Positions 49,154-62,019 of a stretch of 64,000 bases of DNA are shown piece after piece. Under the pieces are notes generated by a model. It saw only the letters and a list, made by a program, of their open reading frames with translations, was not told where the DNA came from and searched no databases. Source of the stretch: Azolla pinnata. Its lineage: Eukaryota; Streptophyta; Polypodiopsida; Salviniales; Salviniaceae. Each line of letters starts with the position of its first letter. The first letter of the stretch is position 1. Location of the stretch: the NCBI GenBank assembly GCA_037176905.1, contig JBBBWG010026646.1, positions 63,424 to 127,423 of the forward strand, given 5' to 3'. Position numbers and translations under genes: made by a program.

Positions 49154-52100
49154 ATGTCTGAAATGGGCACACCGGAGATGGGGGCTGCTACGACAAAAAC
49201 CACCAAAACCTCCGGAAACCCCCATGTAAGATTGCAAAAGCCGCTAATAATCACCATCGTCATCTCCGCCACCACCTCAATCACCCTCATCATAGGCTCT
49301 TCTCTTTTTGGTTTCTCCGCTATCATCGTCATCTTGGGCTCTTCTCTGTTTGCTTTGCCGCCTCGGACTCAATTTTATTGTAGCATTGCCATTTGGGCTT
49401 CATTTTCTCGGCTTTGCATCAGAGACGTGATCTTTTTTACCTATTCGTTCTACGCTTATCGACCCTTTCATATGTGTCGGACAGGAGCAGCAGCAGCAGC
49501 AACAACAACATCAACCTTCTTCAACGAGTGCTACTGCTATTAATCCCATGACATATCTCGAATGGGCAGCTGCTATGCAAGTAGGTCTACTCTACCACTA
49601 CACAAGCTGCTTTTGAAGCAGAATGGATTGCGAACAATGTTCTCCGATCAGCGTATAGTTGTTTTGGTTGTGAGTCATAGGATTTAAGTAGAAAGACCCT
49701 CTTCACAAATGAGTCTGATGATTGAATAAGCTTCATCCATCCATCATGACATACTTCTTGCTGTGCACGTTGGGTCAAGTAGGAGAAATTCTTGTGAAGG
49801 ACTGTTTTTCTTTGCTCGTTACGGTAAAGTTGCCCTTTTTTCCACATCAATTGTTGTAGGCTTATTATGGCTCAGTTGTACCTTCGGGCTACTTCTCTTC
49901 AACTGCCGGATCAGGCCCTCAACCTCACCCTTTCATGTGGGCTGTGCAGGTGAAATATATGTATATATACGTAATGATGTCATAAATGAGGAGAGTAATT
50001 GACCCATTTTTCACATGGTTTTATGCATGCGTACACACACGGACATGAATGCATACGAACTGCATGTTGGCATACATACATAAAATGTATGCTCTAAGTA
50101 TGACTGGTGTTTCATACGTAATAGTGAAAGGCTTATCATCCTCACCTTCTCACGTGACTTATGTTTACGATCTTGAACAGCCTTTAATGCCTCCTTATGG
50201 CACCCCTTATGCAGCTGTGTACGCTCATGGTGGAATATATGCTCATCCATCAATGTCTCATGTGAGTTGAAAGATTTTCGTTTGGATTCTCTGTAAAAGC
50301 TTCAAAAGGCCTCGTGATGATACAAGCATATATCCATATATTCTCATGCACTCATTGACGCAGGGAGCTCATCCATATAGCCCATATGCCATATCTCCAG
50401 GGAGCTCGCATGATGCTCATGGTATATGTATACCGGTGCATTTTTGTGAGAAATTATGTAGTGTTTGTCATTTTGTCTCTTTTTCTACAAAAAAATGTGT
50501 GTTGCAGTAGACTATACATTATTATTTAAAACCCTTTACATTGGCAAGGGGAAATTCGTATGGTATTAGATACTGACACAGCTTTTCTTTTGTGCGGAAA
50601 AGCGCAGAGTTTGTTGACACCGACTCTCTGTCTCATAGAGAAGTACGTGGAAATTGTTTGCAGAATGCAGTATCTGGTTGTAGCGATGGAGAGAAGAAAT
50701 CGGAAGAGGGTGGGAAAGGCGCAAAGGGTGCAATGAAAAAGTCTACCGGTAGCTTGGGGAGCCTCGAGATGGGTTCTGCCAAAGGCAATGGCAATACTAC
50801 TGGTGGAAAAGAGAGAAAAACCGCACTCTCACATAGGTATACTGTTTTTACCTTACACTGAGTAAGGTGGATATGCGATCCTTTCTGTTCCTCTTCTATA
50901 TACATCAATCGTGTGTGAAAGAGTGGTCATATTAATTGGATTTCTGCTACCTTTGTTTGTGTTCCATAGTCATGACACGAGTGGGAGTGACGGATCAACA
51001 GATGGAAGTGATGAGAATTCTCGATATGTAAGTATTATGTATAGAATTTTAAGCACTTTTTTCGTTTCTTAGGAGGATTTCCACTACTCTGAGATCTAAA
51101 AAGTATAAATGGCATTATCATGGCACAAGGTTTCTGAGGTGGTGTGTAACCGGAAGAGTGAACATGTCTCAACTGAAGGTATATACACATGAGACGTCAT
51201 TATTGTTCCTTCTTCTTTTCATAATTTTGGCTCCAAGGCTCATAAGTTTATCAACTCTTTTATGAAGCAAAATTACCCAACAAGTTTTCGGGTACTTCCA
51301 GATGAGGACACTAATAAGAGTTGTGTACAAATCTATGAAAAATTAGAAAATGTGTGGCTCTTCATTTTGTTAAAACCAGAACAATTTTCTTCTTGTGTGT
51401 GGTACTTCCAATTTCAGTGGAAAATTTGACAAAATCCTACAGTAGTGGAAATGACATGGACCAAGAAGAAACCTTTCCTGTTTGTCTAACCTCGATGAGT
51501 GGGAAGCAAGGTGTGGGAGCTGGCCCTCGTACTAACCTAAACATTGGCATGGACTATTGGAATGGAGGTACACCATCAGTTCTAGTTAATGGTCGGGGAC
51601 ATCGTGCTCCATCTTCAACACCCGTCATTCCTGGTGTCAGTGGCAATCGATGGCCGCAGGTGCGCATCATTGTCCCATCATTAAAGTGATCTCTACCTCT
51701 CGATACATGATGAATTCGATAGGCGTACCTCTGAAGCAAACAAGCAGCGAAAATGCATATGGATGCTATTTTTTTTCTTAACAGTATGGATCCTCTCCTT
51801 CCATGTGAATTTGATATATAATCCTAGCTTATAGCTTCTCGACAAGCTAGCCCTTTGCTTTATACTGTGCAATTAGTATAATAGTTATAACTTCGAGTGT
51901 ATTCAGTTTTAATCTGATAATTTGAAAGTTTCAAAATCCAGGAGCAGGCAAGAGTATGCTAAGCCCCTATGTTGTGTTGATCAGTGTGAATCGAGTGTGC
52001 TGATTTTCTAAATAAAACTTTTCTTGTTAGGATGAGAGGGAGCTAAAGAAACAAAGGCGAAAGCAATCAAATCGTGACTCAGCTCGACGCTCAAGATTAA

Positions 52101-52326
52101 GGAAACAGGTTTTTTGAAAATAAAATCCATCAAGAATCTCACTTGATCTATTTATAATCAATTCATGCATTAAATCCTAGTTTTTACTGCCGAATTTCAG
52201 GCTGAATGTGAGGATCTGGCATCAAGAGTTGAAACCCTCGTTGACGAGAACACAGCGTTACGGGATAAACTTGCAAGGGTAACCGAACAATGCAACAGGC
52301 TTTCTGCCAACAACACTACATTATTG
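49154..52326 (+). CDS. G-box-binding factor-type bZIP (3' end not resolved)
   Basis: Eleven coding exons give at least 372 aa: 49154-49225, 49485-49580, 49860-49949, 50181-50261, 50364-50421, 50671-50836, 50970-51027, 51130-51178, 51418-51659, 52031-52108 and 52201-52326. The N-terminal half is the proline-rich MFMR domain of GBFs: YLEWAAAMQAYYGSVVPSGY, PHPFMWAVQPLMPPYGTPYA and GGIYAHPSMSH. A Ser/Gly/Lys-rich centre follows. The basic region is ELKKQRRKQSNRDSARRSRL with the N-x7-R spacing, then a leucine zipper (ASRVETLVDENTALRDKL). Members bind CACGTG/ACGT elements in light- and ABA-responsive promoters. After exon 11 a GTGAGT donor implies a further exon that I could not find. If that donor is ignored, the frame continues to a stop at 52537-52539, adding 70 residues unlike any GBF tail. 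Confidence 0.87.
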
Positions 52327-54434
52327 GTGAGTCGAAACTATATAGTGTATACACCTAGGATGCCCAACTCTGAAACACGGCTTCATTGTTTGGTTTTGAT
52401 AGAAGCAAATGCAGTCACGTCGTGGTATACATCACGCACAGGGGTGAAATGTCATGGTTTTGGTGCTTTTAGGAGCAAATTCATTGACAGGATCTTATAC
52501 ATTTACAAACCTGTGAACGAAAATCAAGGTCACAGTTAAAGGGGTCATTGACTAGAAAGGTTTTGCCACATTTTCAATGAGTTTTCCATTGAAGGCGATA
52601 GAGTTTTACGCTCAATCTTGAAAAATGTTACATGACAAGAAGAGAAAGGGGCAAATGCAAGAAAATTTGTAGAACCTATGATTCGAGTGTTTTCCAAAAC
52701 GATGCTAGAGAAGCACCAACGATACATCCTCTCAAAGTGCAAAGGGGAGAGAGAGCCTCACAGTTTCTTCAGCTAGAACATGGAGGTAAGGGCACATCCT
52801 TCGAGTTTCTTCACTTTTCATTCAACGTGGCCTACAAAAACCATAATATGGAGCCATATACAATCCTCATAAAGCATTCAATCATGTGGTTTTGATCCTA
52901 AAGCTGCATGCTATGCTCTGGGTGTCATTCATATGCAATTAGATATCGGCATCACTTATTTTGAAATCCAATTCGATCTAGAAAAATTGGATTGTGGCTT
53001 GTACATATCTCTTATTATATGGTCGAAGTCTTCCGGTTTTAGAATTAGAGAACCGATGACATTTTTGCCAAAGTCTTTGTACATTATTTTGGAATCTGAA
53101 CATCTAACTAAGTTTATTTGTTCGTCTGTTCTGAAGGGAATCATAACATCCAACATCTTGTTTTGGCAATAACGATAGTATATGCTTGCTATAACTTGTG
53201 TTATCAAATGCAAATCTACCAATCTGATGAACATGATTTACAACCACATAAGTTAAACGTGTGTAAGTAGAGATTTTTTACATGGCTTGGCATTGTTACT
53301 GTTCAAGCATGTTTAATGATTGATTATCATTCTTTTATGTTTCGGTAAACAAAGATCATTGCTGTTTCAGTAAAGTAGGAAATTTTTGACTTTGTATAGA
53401 GTAGTGGCTTTCTTTGCGATTTCATACACTTTCAACATGTTTACACTTTATATCAGCAACATGTGCAAGATAGGTAATTGCGTTGATTGATCTATCAGAG
53501 AACCTTTCTGGGTTTGTAGATATGTTCAATACTCGACGGCTATGCCTTTCTGGTTTTGATTGAATTATATCTAAATTTGGCTCACGCCTGGTAGTGTGCT
53601 ACCTCATCTGAATGTGAGCTTATTATGGGCCAATAATGTCAGATTTCAACTGTAATGAAGCATTTATAATATGATCACTTTGCATTGGTAACAAAAATTT
53701 CCACGAAGTTGTTTGCTATGCGCCTTACATAATATATCAAACTACCTCTGCACACCTATTCACAAATGAAAACAAGCTTTAAGAAGAACTACAAATACTA
53801 TCAAGCACTTCCACTGATTGCACAAGCAGAAGGCTACGTTGGGATCCAGGCCCTCTATTCTTCAGATTTTTTCTCAAAATCTTAATCAGTGAGTGTGAGC
53901 CTCGCATCATAGAAGAAAAATTATTATTACAGAAACAGCTTTCATTCTTGTTAAAACTTTCATAGATTCTTGAATGACAGATACCGAAGACACATAGATA
54001 CATCAGGTCAATTGGATATGACACTGCTGACTTCCAATTCGCATTACCAAAGACTAAAAATCATAAAATGTGGATTAGAAAATGCTTTTCAAAGGTTCGG
54101 GATCAAAAACTGTCCCTCTAGAGCATGTAACAAAGCATTCAGTAAATAGTTTCCATCCATTAATTTACACATCGCAGTAATCTCATGATAATCACAGGTT
54201 GGGTGACCATGTGTCTTCATGGTTGGTTAACATTGTATAAGTTGCTCAATTACATCTGATGCTATAATAAATCAGTGAATCGATACAGTTGACCACTGCA
54301 AGGAGCCCTAACGAGGCATAATTCCATCGCTTAGGTCTGTAATTAACAGACGAGTAAAACATTGAAGCATCAGAAAACCCAAGAAAGTCATCCATTGGGG
54401 ATGCAGTTTGATCCATTTATGTAATCAGAGTCAA
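52327..54434. other. Convergent intergenic space; probable last bZIP exon somewhere here
   Basis: The final coding exon and 3' end of the bZIP gene should lie in this AT-rich stretch, together with the 3' untranslated region of the glycosyltransferase gene. A 13-base candidate exon between TTTCTTCAG and GTAAGG near 52780 is too short to support. Other frames show no family resemblance. Confidence 0.4.
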
Positions 54435-57400
54435 TTACATGCTCGGCACTCCAGCATACACAGTCTGCAAGCATTTTATGCCAAAAAAAAAGTAAAATGT
54501 CACCACAAAATACATCCAGCATTACTAATACCATGATAAAGCTTCCAGGCATATCAGCTACTGTACCTCATTAAGAAGCTTAAAAGCAGCACCTCTTGTA
54601 AACTTCCTTGCAAACAAGAAACATGGTCTAGGTGTATGGTTGCTACTGCACCACTCTGTTCTGTATTCAGTTTCGTAATAGACTGACACAATCCTCTATA
54701 TAGTAACAAAATCAAGAGAATCTATCAGATTCATCATCATTCTTACGTTTTTAGCAGCAAACTAAACAAGAGATTCAAAATGTGTATACGAACTAGCAAT
54801 GACTTCCAAATTTCCTACGCACAATTCAAAACATTCTAAAATCAATTACATTTGGATTCTTTCATGCTAGATAGAAGTCAAATAGGAATAAGTTTGCAAA
54901 GAGCAAATCTGCCAGACAGTTTGGATCCTCTCATGCAAATGAAAGTAAAGTCATACCTTGATGCCATCAATCAGTTGTGGACTAGTATCTGAATGTGTGA
55001 AGGTAACAGGATGCCATCCCTTTCTTTCTTGATCTCTTGTTGACTGATTCCACAGTGAATACGTGACACTTCTCCTTTCAATCTCACCTTCAAATCCTCT
55101 TATCTGGTCTTTTCCACAAGAAATATTATTTCAACCAGAATAATTACACGAACAAGAAAAATGGCAGTTCTTCATCAGGTGAAAACCTCATTTCAAAAGA
55201 TGGGGAGATAATAGGAAGCTTTATTTACGAATGGAGAATGCAGCTACCATTACAAAAAAAAGATGAGTTCCATATCAGTAGGCCACAACTTCGAAGCTAA
55301 ATGGTCTTGAAATTGGTGATAACTCGGCAAGTTCAGAACAGAAAAATTTTTATTGTCAATTTGGATAACAGAATGGGATTCAATTAATTAGAAAGACTCT
55401 TACTGCCAGCAGTGTTTGTACATAATGCTCATCAGGTATACAATTATGTTGCCTTGAGGGATCCCCAATCTGGTCAATCATTGGAAAAAAGAGTGACGTC
55501 ATTAGAACACAATGTACAATATAAATCAGGCAAAAAGAGCATATGCTAACCATGTTTTGTTGCCTCCAAAATTCAGGTAATGGTCTCCGCTACAAATATT
55601 AACATACAATCCATCCACAAAATCCACTTTAGCATCTTTTTCTACGAATCAATCTTCAAGTCTATTATGAAAAGGAAAGAAAATATAATCTCTACGTAGG
55701 TGCAAGACACTCACTTTACAGTGTTTTTGGAATAATGGAAAGACATCATCATCAAAGGCAACAACTGCAGCATGATTACGCTTTAACACAAACCACTGCA
55801 TCCAGAACAAAGCAGGGAACAGTCAGAAAAATAAATAAAATGCAAGCTGATACGCAGATGACATAATTGAAGACCTTAGACAAGCGATGACCCTCAAATA
55901 TTAGCATTGAGATGCAACAAATTTTTAATGATTTTTACTCTTTCATCTTTTGTGATAGAACTTATGACAATGTAAACTAGACACATAACATATTGAGTAA
56001 CTGTCTTTTTCTTTTTCATTCATAATTACTTGAAGCACATGTAAGTTTCTGTTATACGTATTAAAAAGCCATATAGACGATTAATTAAGTGAACTTTGGA
56101 TTTAGTTGTATAAACGCTTCTCAAGTTATACGCATAATGCATTTAGCATTTCCAGTCGTAATCCAGATTGTGCTAAAATAGATTCAAGCCACACAAGCAA
56201 CAAGATTACAGCATTTTTCAATCAACTTTCACCTATCAAAATTAGCCTTGCCATCTTCCGGTACATGAAAAATCTCTTTCATAAATCACTCAAGAATACT
56301 TTGGAACAAGAAGGAAAAAATCACGATACGTTGTCTGATATCCTAATTCAATCCCACTATAATTTGCGTCCATCTGCAAAAAAATGGTGATTTCACTTAA
56401 AAAAATATAAGGTATGTATTTCCGTAGCTGCACCTGAGAACCTTTTCTCCATTTTTCTTCTGGGATAGTAGGACCCATAAGTGGATTATAACGCATCTCC
56501 TTTGTATCTAAAAAACTGTACATCAATGAAAGATGTTATAAGAAACATTTCTGTCAAAATGTAACAAAGTAGAGCCTACCAAGAGTGGGGTTGTTCAGTT
56601 AGTGTGACCGTAACTACGCATTTAAACTGTTCATTGGTTGCATAAGGAAATTATGCAGTGGTTTCATAATCAGTAACAACCTCATCATTCTAATTCTTGT
56701 ATTAAAAGAGAACACAGTCATACCTGTCTACAAAGCTCTTTGGTGAAGAAAAAATATAATCGTATACATACGTGAAATTATATAGAGGAGTACAACTGCA
56801 AGGAAGTTTTCAACGGTTAAGTACAAAAATCTGCTCCAACACATGGTTATTGAAATTTTGGTGTGAGATGTCAAAGAGAAAAGTTCATAGAAATGTTTTT
56901 GAAAAGCAGTGGCAATAAATAACTACAAAATTTCCTCGAAGTGAAATTATAACCCACTATGGCAGTTGCAATCATTCGAGAGAATATGTGAGTGTTGCTG
57001 CAAAACAAGATTGTCTCAGAAAGATATCTAACCTGTCAGAGAGGAGGAGAAACCGTTCATTTGAAGGATTTTTGAGAGCCTCTGCAAGTAATAACCGTTC
57101 TGCCTCTATCATGCTTGCTTCTCCCCAATCTACCTATGAAATTAGCCAAGTGCTAAAGTGTGCTTCACCAATTTCATGACTTCAGGTGTAAATGATATGA
57201 ATAAATTTGATAAATAACAAGGAAAATGTCCGGGCAGTACCAGAATGCTATTTTGTAGTTGCCGATGATAAAAGTATTTGCACACAGTAGTTCTCTCATT
57301 GTAAACAAACCCAGGCCTTGAATGAATGTATACTGAGAATAGATCCTTTGGAGCTTCCTTTTCAAAGAGACAACGACTCAAGTAAACAACAGACTTTGAA

Positions 57401-58884
57401 ACATAAATTGTAGACAGAAAGAGAATATCCTACACTTGACATGATAGAAGATAAGATGTGATCCTTTAGAGATTAAAGAATAATTTCTAGCTCTATTTAC
57501 TTCACGTCATGATTATAGATCTGCCAACAGACGATTATTAACAAAGTATGAAAGACTACCTGAAGATTAAAAAAAAAGTAATAAATTGAAAGGCAAAATC
57601 TGGAAATTTGTGGCTAAAATCCCTAATTTATCTGCATATTTTAATAAAATTATTGCTAAAAGAATATCGTTCAAAGTAAAACATTGCATTCTGTTCAGTA
57701 CATTACAAAATAAGGTCCAATAGCTGAAAACATAAAAGTTAGCACGCTGTTTTAAAGCAAAGAACTTTGAAGCAGTTATAGATTGAAGAAATCAACATCC
57801 TCAACAGAGTCAGTAGACTATGGCACAAATATTCACAAAAGAAAGCTTGGCATTGCTTAGTAAAACCCGAATCATCCCTAACATAACTCCCTTTATGCAT
57901 GTACTATTTCATATCAATGCACATTTATATCTGAATACATAAAGCACGTGTTAGATAGGTTTGATAAATATAGATGGAGCTTAAGAAAAAAGAGATTACC
58001 AAAGAAAAAATTTTGTAAACAAATGAGTAGAAAGTGAGCTTTCACATTCCTGTACTCTGTATTGTAGACGAATCTATTTTGCGTCCGTGTTGTGGTTACT
58101 ACAACAAGGACATACTTGCCAGGGTTTTGGATATAAAAGCTTCCTTTGAGGATTTGTTTCCGGGAAATTGTATACAATGCACTTACATTCAGATTTATTG
58201 CATCGTTGTGTTTCATCACATAAGAACTTAAGGATGAAGCTCGAGCTGATTAATTGGAGATTCCCGTTTGTTTGCTGTTGCCACGGTGCTAATTGCTGCC
58301 ATACTTTAGATCGCAGATTTGACTTGATTTTAATTGTTACGGACTGTTTATAAATATTCAACTCGTGTCAATATAATTTTAACCACTGTATTTTCTATCT
58401 TTAAGAAGGATAAAGTTGCGATTTTTGTAATGCAGCCACATTCTTCTGGAGAACAGCAAAGACTTTGCTTAGAAGCAACTCGGATAATAGAGCGAATGTA
58501 GATTGAGTCGGGGATAGAAAATATGCAAAAGTCAAATCTTGCCAAACACAGATCAAAGCAAACTAAATGCAGATTCGAAACGCGGGAGACGGGGAAGGGA
58601 GGGAGGGAGCACACCTGAAAGAAGACGTTCCAGACGAGGTCGAGAGGCATTCTGTTTCGAGCGAGGAACAGGAAAGCAAGTTTCGGAGGAGGGGACGGAG
58701 ACTGGAGCTGAAGGTAAATCTCGGAGGGGAGGTGGCGATCGGAGGAGAGGAGGAAGATGTGGCCAAGCTTGAGGAAGGCGAGGAGGAGGAGGAGGAGGAG
58801 GAGGAGGCCGAGGAAGGAGGAGGCGGATGCGATCTTCCATCGCCAGCGATGGTGGTGGCCGATGATGCTCTTCTTCTTGGACAT
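54435..58884 (-). CDS. Core-2/I-branching beta-1,6-N-acetylglucosaminyltransferase family protein (DUF266, GT14-like)
   Basis: Eleven exons give 377 aa: 58884-58615, 57357-57241, 57133-57033, 56795-56724, 56515-56434, 55795-55715, 55589-55551, 55469-55404, 55103-54957, 54695-54567 and 54464-54435. Exon 1 carries a hydrophobic anchor (about residues 20-45), as expected for a Golgi type II membrane enzyme, then KLAFLFLARNRMPLDLVW. Later exons supply FSVYIHSRPGFVYNERTTV, VDWGEASMIEAERLLLAEAL, FLLLSD, CTPLYNFTYVYDYI, NPLMGPTIPEEKWRKGSQ, WFVLKRNHAAVV, CIPDEHYVQTLLA, RKGWHPVTFTHSDTSP and CFLFARKFTRGAAFKLL. These follow the plant DUF266 family in order. The family resembles GT14 enzymes and is linked to cell-wall or arabinogalactan glycosylation; substrates are mostly unproved. 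All introns are GT-AG and phases close. Confidence 0.92.
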
Positions 58885-60108
58885 TGGAGAAGGAGACTGC
58901 GGGGAAGATTCACCGAAATCTGTCGCTGCGGGAAGGCGATGTCGTCTCTTTCTTGCGAACGGAAGGAAGACGGAGAAGACAGACACGGAAGGAAGACGGA
59001 GAAGACAGACAGTCAGACGGACGGTGAAGAAGGAGAAGGGGAAAAATAAAAAAGCAAAAATTTCAAAATTCGATAATAAAATCATTTTTTAAAACAAATT
59101 CAAATTTAGATCGTAAATAAATACATATATAAAAACCTTTCAAAACCTGGCTCAGCAAAATGAATTATTAAGCGTAATAAACATTGTTCACAGGGCAAAT
59201 GTGTTTTAATCATTTTCCAAAGTAAAAATAAATTAGAAAAACAGATCGCTTTGAGAGCGATTACCTAGAATTACGTGTTTTCCAAAGCAAAAATATAATA
59301 ATCACTTTAAAAGCAGTATCGATATTGAAAAACAGTATTTTAGTTATGTAATTATCTCTTTAAAATTACTCATAACAATCAAATTTGATCTACATTCTAC
59401 AACATCTTATAAAACTTAAACATGTTACTGGGGGCGTCATGATCATTATTATCTCTTGACTCGTATTTTTTTTAATCTTTGTACAACTGAACATTGTCCG
59501 TGTCGGGCTGTTGATGAGAGACGAGAGATTCTCGATGTGTACTTGCAAAAGCTTGAGTAGAAAGTTATCATGAAACTAGAAACTACCTCGGGCAGAAGCC
59601 CTATTCAGAAAAACAGACGAATCGACAACACACGATCGTATCATACAACAGTACTAAATTGAAAACAATTGTTTGTCGGAGGCAGTTTAACTCCAAGATT
59701 GGAGGGGGGGGTTTCGAAAGAAAGCAAACAATTGGCATTCCAAGGGAAGCTTGTTGTTGCACCCAGGAGGACCTCCAATAGGCGAAGCGAGAGATTTGTT
59801 ACATCAGAAGGCGGTTGTTTTATTGCTTGACAGACAAGGAAAGGGGGGGGATCATTCACGCATGGTGAAGGGTTAAGGCGGAGAGTAGCGATGCCAACAC
59901 ATCGATTCGCTCGCGACACTGTAAACAGCACATCGATTCGCTTGCAGAACCATAAACAGCAGACCGATTCGCTCGCAGAACCGTAAACAGCGGATCGATT
60001 CGCTCGCAGAATCCCAGCGAAAGAAACACACAGATTTACGAATCGAGAGATCATGGGAATCGCGAAGCCTTGTGGAATCCGGGGGGCGGGGAAGCCGGAT
60101 CGGTGCCG
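58885..60108. other. Glycosyltransferase promoter and DUF247 3' flank
   Basis: The left part (to about 59050) is a pyrimidine-rich leader on the minus strand. The middle is AT-rich with no gene. The right part holds the 31-bp minisatellite listed separately and should include the DUF247 3' untranslated region. Confidence 0.5.
59900..60015. repeat. 31-bp minisatellite, four copies
   Basis: The motif GATTCGCT begins at 59904, 59935, 59966 and 59997, an exact 31-bp period. The unit also contains GCAGAAC and TAAACAGC. It lies about 100-200 bp past the DUF247 stop codon, so it is probably transcribed in that gene's 3' untranslated region. Confidence 0.88.
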
Positions 60109-61938
60109 TCAGACCTCGAGCTCGTAGAGCGCGATCGTGTAGAGCATGATGACGAGGGTCATGACGATGAGCGAGGCGGCGGAGAGCAGGGAGACGAGGA
60201 ACCAGGGCCGGCTGAAGTAGGTGCGCTTGAACTCGGCCTTGAGCGTGTTGGCCTTGCGGCGCGTGTGGGCCACGAGCTGCAGCGCGACGCGCTCGTACGG
60301 CCGGCTGCAGACGCGCATCGTGTTGACGCAGAGCTGGTTCCACATGCGCGCGACCTCGTCGTTGCTGCCGATGTCCTGCGCGATCACGCCCTTCTCGACG
60401 AGGAGCGCGACGTCGTCGGGCGTGTCGACGAGGCAGTTCATGAAGCGCAGGTACGAGAGCACGCCGACCTCCTCGCCGCCGCCCGCGCCGCCGGCCTTCT
60501 GGCTCTCGTACGCGATGAGGTTGCGGAAGAAGCCCTCGGTCTCGTCGCCGACGCGGATGCGCGGGATGTAGAGGATCGCGCGCCGCTCGTCGTACCTGAC
60601 CGAGACCATGGAGCGGTGCCGCCCGGGCTTGCGGCGGCGGCGGGCGAGGCCGTTGATCGGCTTGAACCGGATCCCCGCGTTCTGGAGCTCGATCGCGCTC
60701 GGGAAGTGAGTCGGCTTCTCCACGAGATTGCTTTCCTGGAAGCGGCGCCCAACAGGCTCGCGGCCCGCGGCGCCCATCTCCTCGTCCGCGCCAGTCGCCC
60801 GATCGTCTGCGCCTTTCCCGAGGCTCGAGCTCGTGCTATGCTCGCCCCCGGCCGCTCTCCCCCCGACAAACCCCGACCTCATCGAGTAGTAGTAGCTCGA
60901 CGACGATCCCCCCCTGCTCATCGCCATCGGCTTGCCACCTTGCTGATGCTCGGCCTCGGGATCCAGCCCCAGCGACGACAGCGCCGATGACGATGACGAG
61001 TCCTCGTTCGTCACGATCCCGTACAAGCAGTCGAGCAGGTGCTTGCGGTCCCTCACCGCGCTCGCGACCGCCTTCACGCTCGCCTCGCCCGCGGCGTCGC
61101 CCCAGTCGAACGGCAGCGTCTCGCGCGCCACCTCCTCCACCATCGCGCCCAGCCGCCGCTCCGCGTCCTCGTCGCTCTCGCAGCCGGCGCCCATGCGGAT
61201 GACCTTGAGCAGCAGGAAGAGCGGGATCTGGTTCTCCAGCAGCATGAAGTCCTGCAGCACCGACTTGCGCAGCGGCCGCGGGAAGCGCTTGCAGTAGTAG
61301 GCGTGGAAGCCGCCGTCGGATCGGTCCGCGTCCGCCGCCTCGACGTCCCCATCGTAGTAGTAGTCATCGTCGTCGTACCTCGAGCTTCCGCCATTGGACC
61401 TCAGCACCTCGACGACGAAGCACGCGTCGAGCGCGAGCATGTAGGCGAGCTTCTCGTCGACCTTGCAGGTCACGAGCTCCGTCGAGAACTCCGCCCTCAC
61501 CCTCCCCGCCACGGCCTCGAACTCCTCGACGATCGCGCCGAGGTCGCGCCCCCCCGCGAGCCTGCGCTCCACGAACTTGGACGCCATGACCTTGTGCATC
61601 TCCATCTCCTTGGCCGCGAGCGCCTTGTAGCGCTCCGTGTCCTCGTTGCGCGGGAAGCGGCTGTGGTGCGGCCCCAGGTCGTTGTGGTACGGCCCCAGCG
61701 CGACCACCTGCGGCACGAACGCCTCGTGCTTCAGCCCCCGCAGCGGGCTCGGCGCCATGAAGATGGACGGCCGCTGCGCCGAGCCGCCGCACTCCGCGTG
61801 CGCCAGCTGCTTCTTGATGTGCGCCACCCACGCGCGCTCGTCCTGCCGCAGGTTCTCGAGCGCCGCCGGGTCCGACAGCGAGAAGGAGTAGCTGGAGCGC
61901 AGGAAGAGCGGGTTGAAGTGCGGGTCGCTCGGATCCAT
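60109..61938 (-). CDS. DUF247 plant membrane protein
   Basis: One GC-rich exon gives 609 aa from the ATG at 61938. The frame extends upstream through GATCGATC repeats without family resemblance, so the internal start is chosen. DUF247 hallmarks are present: VPQVVALGPYHNDL (about 74-87), RYKALAAKEMEMHKVMASKF, DACFVVEVLRSNGG, RKSVLQDFMLLENQIPLFLL, TDF-like spacer regions replaced here by Ser-rich linkers, SAIELQNAGIRFKP, LIAYESQK and the C-terminal helix WFLVSLLSAASLIVMTLVIM close to the stop. Most DUF247 proteins are 400-550 aa; the surplus here is a Ser/Gly/Asp-rich central linker. The family is plant-specific, sits at membranes through the C-terminal helix and is best known from grass self-incompatibility loci. 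No function can be inferred for this copy. Confidence 0.93.
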   Translation of the reverse strand: MDPSDPHFNPLFLRSSYSFSLSDPAALENLRQDERAWVAHIKKQLAHAECGGSAQRPSIFMAPSPLRGLKHEAFVPQVVALGPYHNDLGPHHSRFPRNEDTERYKALAAKEMEMHKVMASKFVERRLAGGRDLGAIVEEFEAVAGRVRAEFSTELVTCKVDEKLAYMLALDACFVVEVLRSNGGSSRYDDDDYYYDGDVEAADADRSDGGFHAYYCKRFPRPLRKSVLQDFMLLENQIPLFLLLKVIRMGAGCESDEDAERRLGAMVEEVARETLPFDWGDAAGEASVKAVASAVRDRKHLLDCLYGIVTNEDSSSSSALSSLGLDPEAEHQQGGKPMAMSRGGSSSSYYYSMRSGFVGGRAAGGEHSTSSSLGKGADDRATGADEEMGAAGREPVGRRFQESNLVEKPTHFPSAIELQNAGIRFKPINGLARRRRKPGRHRSMVSVRYDERRAILYIPRIRVGDETEGFFRNLIAYESQKAGGAGGGEEVGVLSYLRFMNCLVDTPDDVALLVEKGVIAQDIGSNDEVARMWNQLCVNTMRVCSRPYERVALQLVAHTRRKANTLKAEFKRTYFSRPWFLVSLLSAASLIVMTLVIMLYTIALYELEV

Positions 61939-62019
61939 GTCGTCGTCGTCGGCGGCGCTGCAGATGCACGCGGAGCAGAGGTCCTGGTAGCCACGCTGCT
62001 CGATAACCGATCGATCGGA

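Noticed and set aside
52773-52792. A 13-base candidate last exon for the bZIP gene between TTTCTTCAG and GTAAGG
   Set aside because: Too short to support and gives no GBF-like tail.
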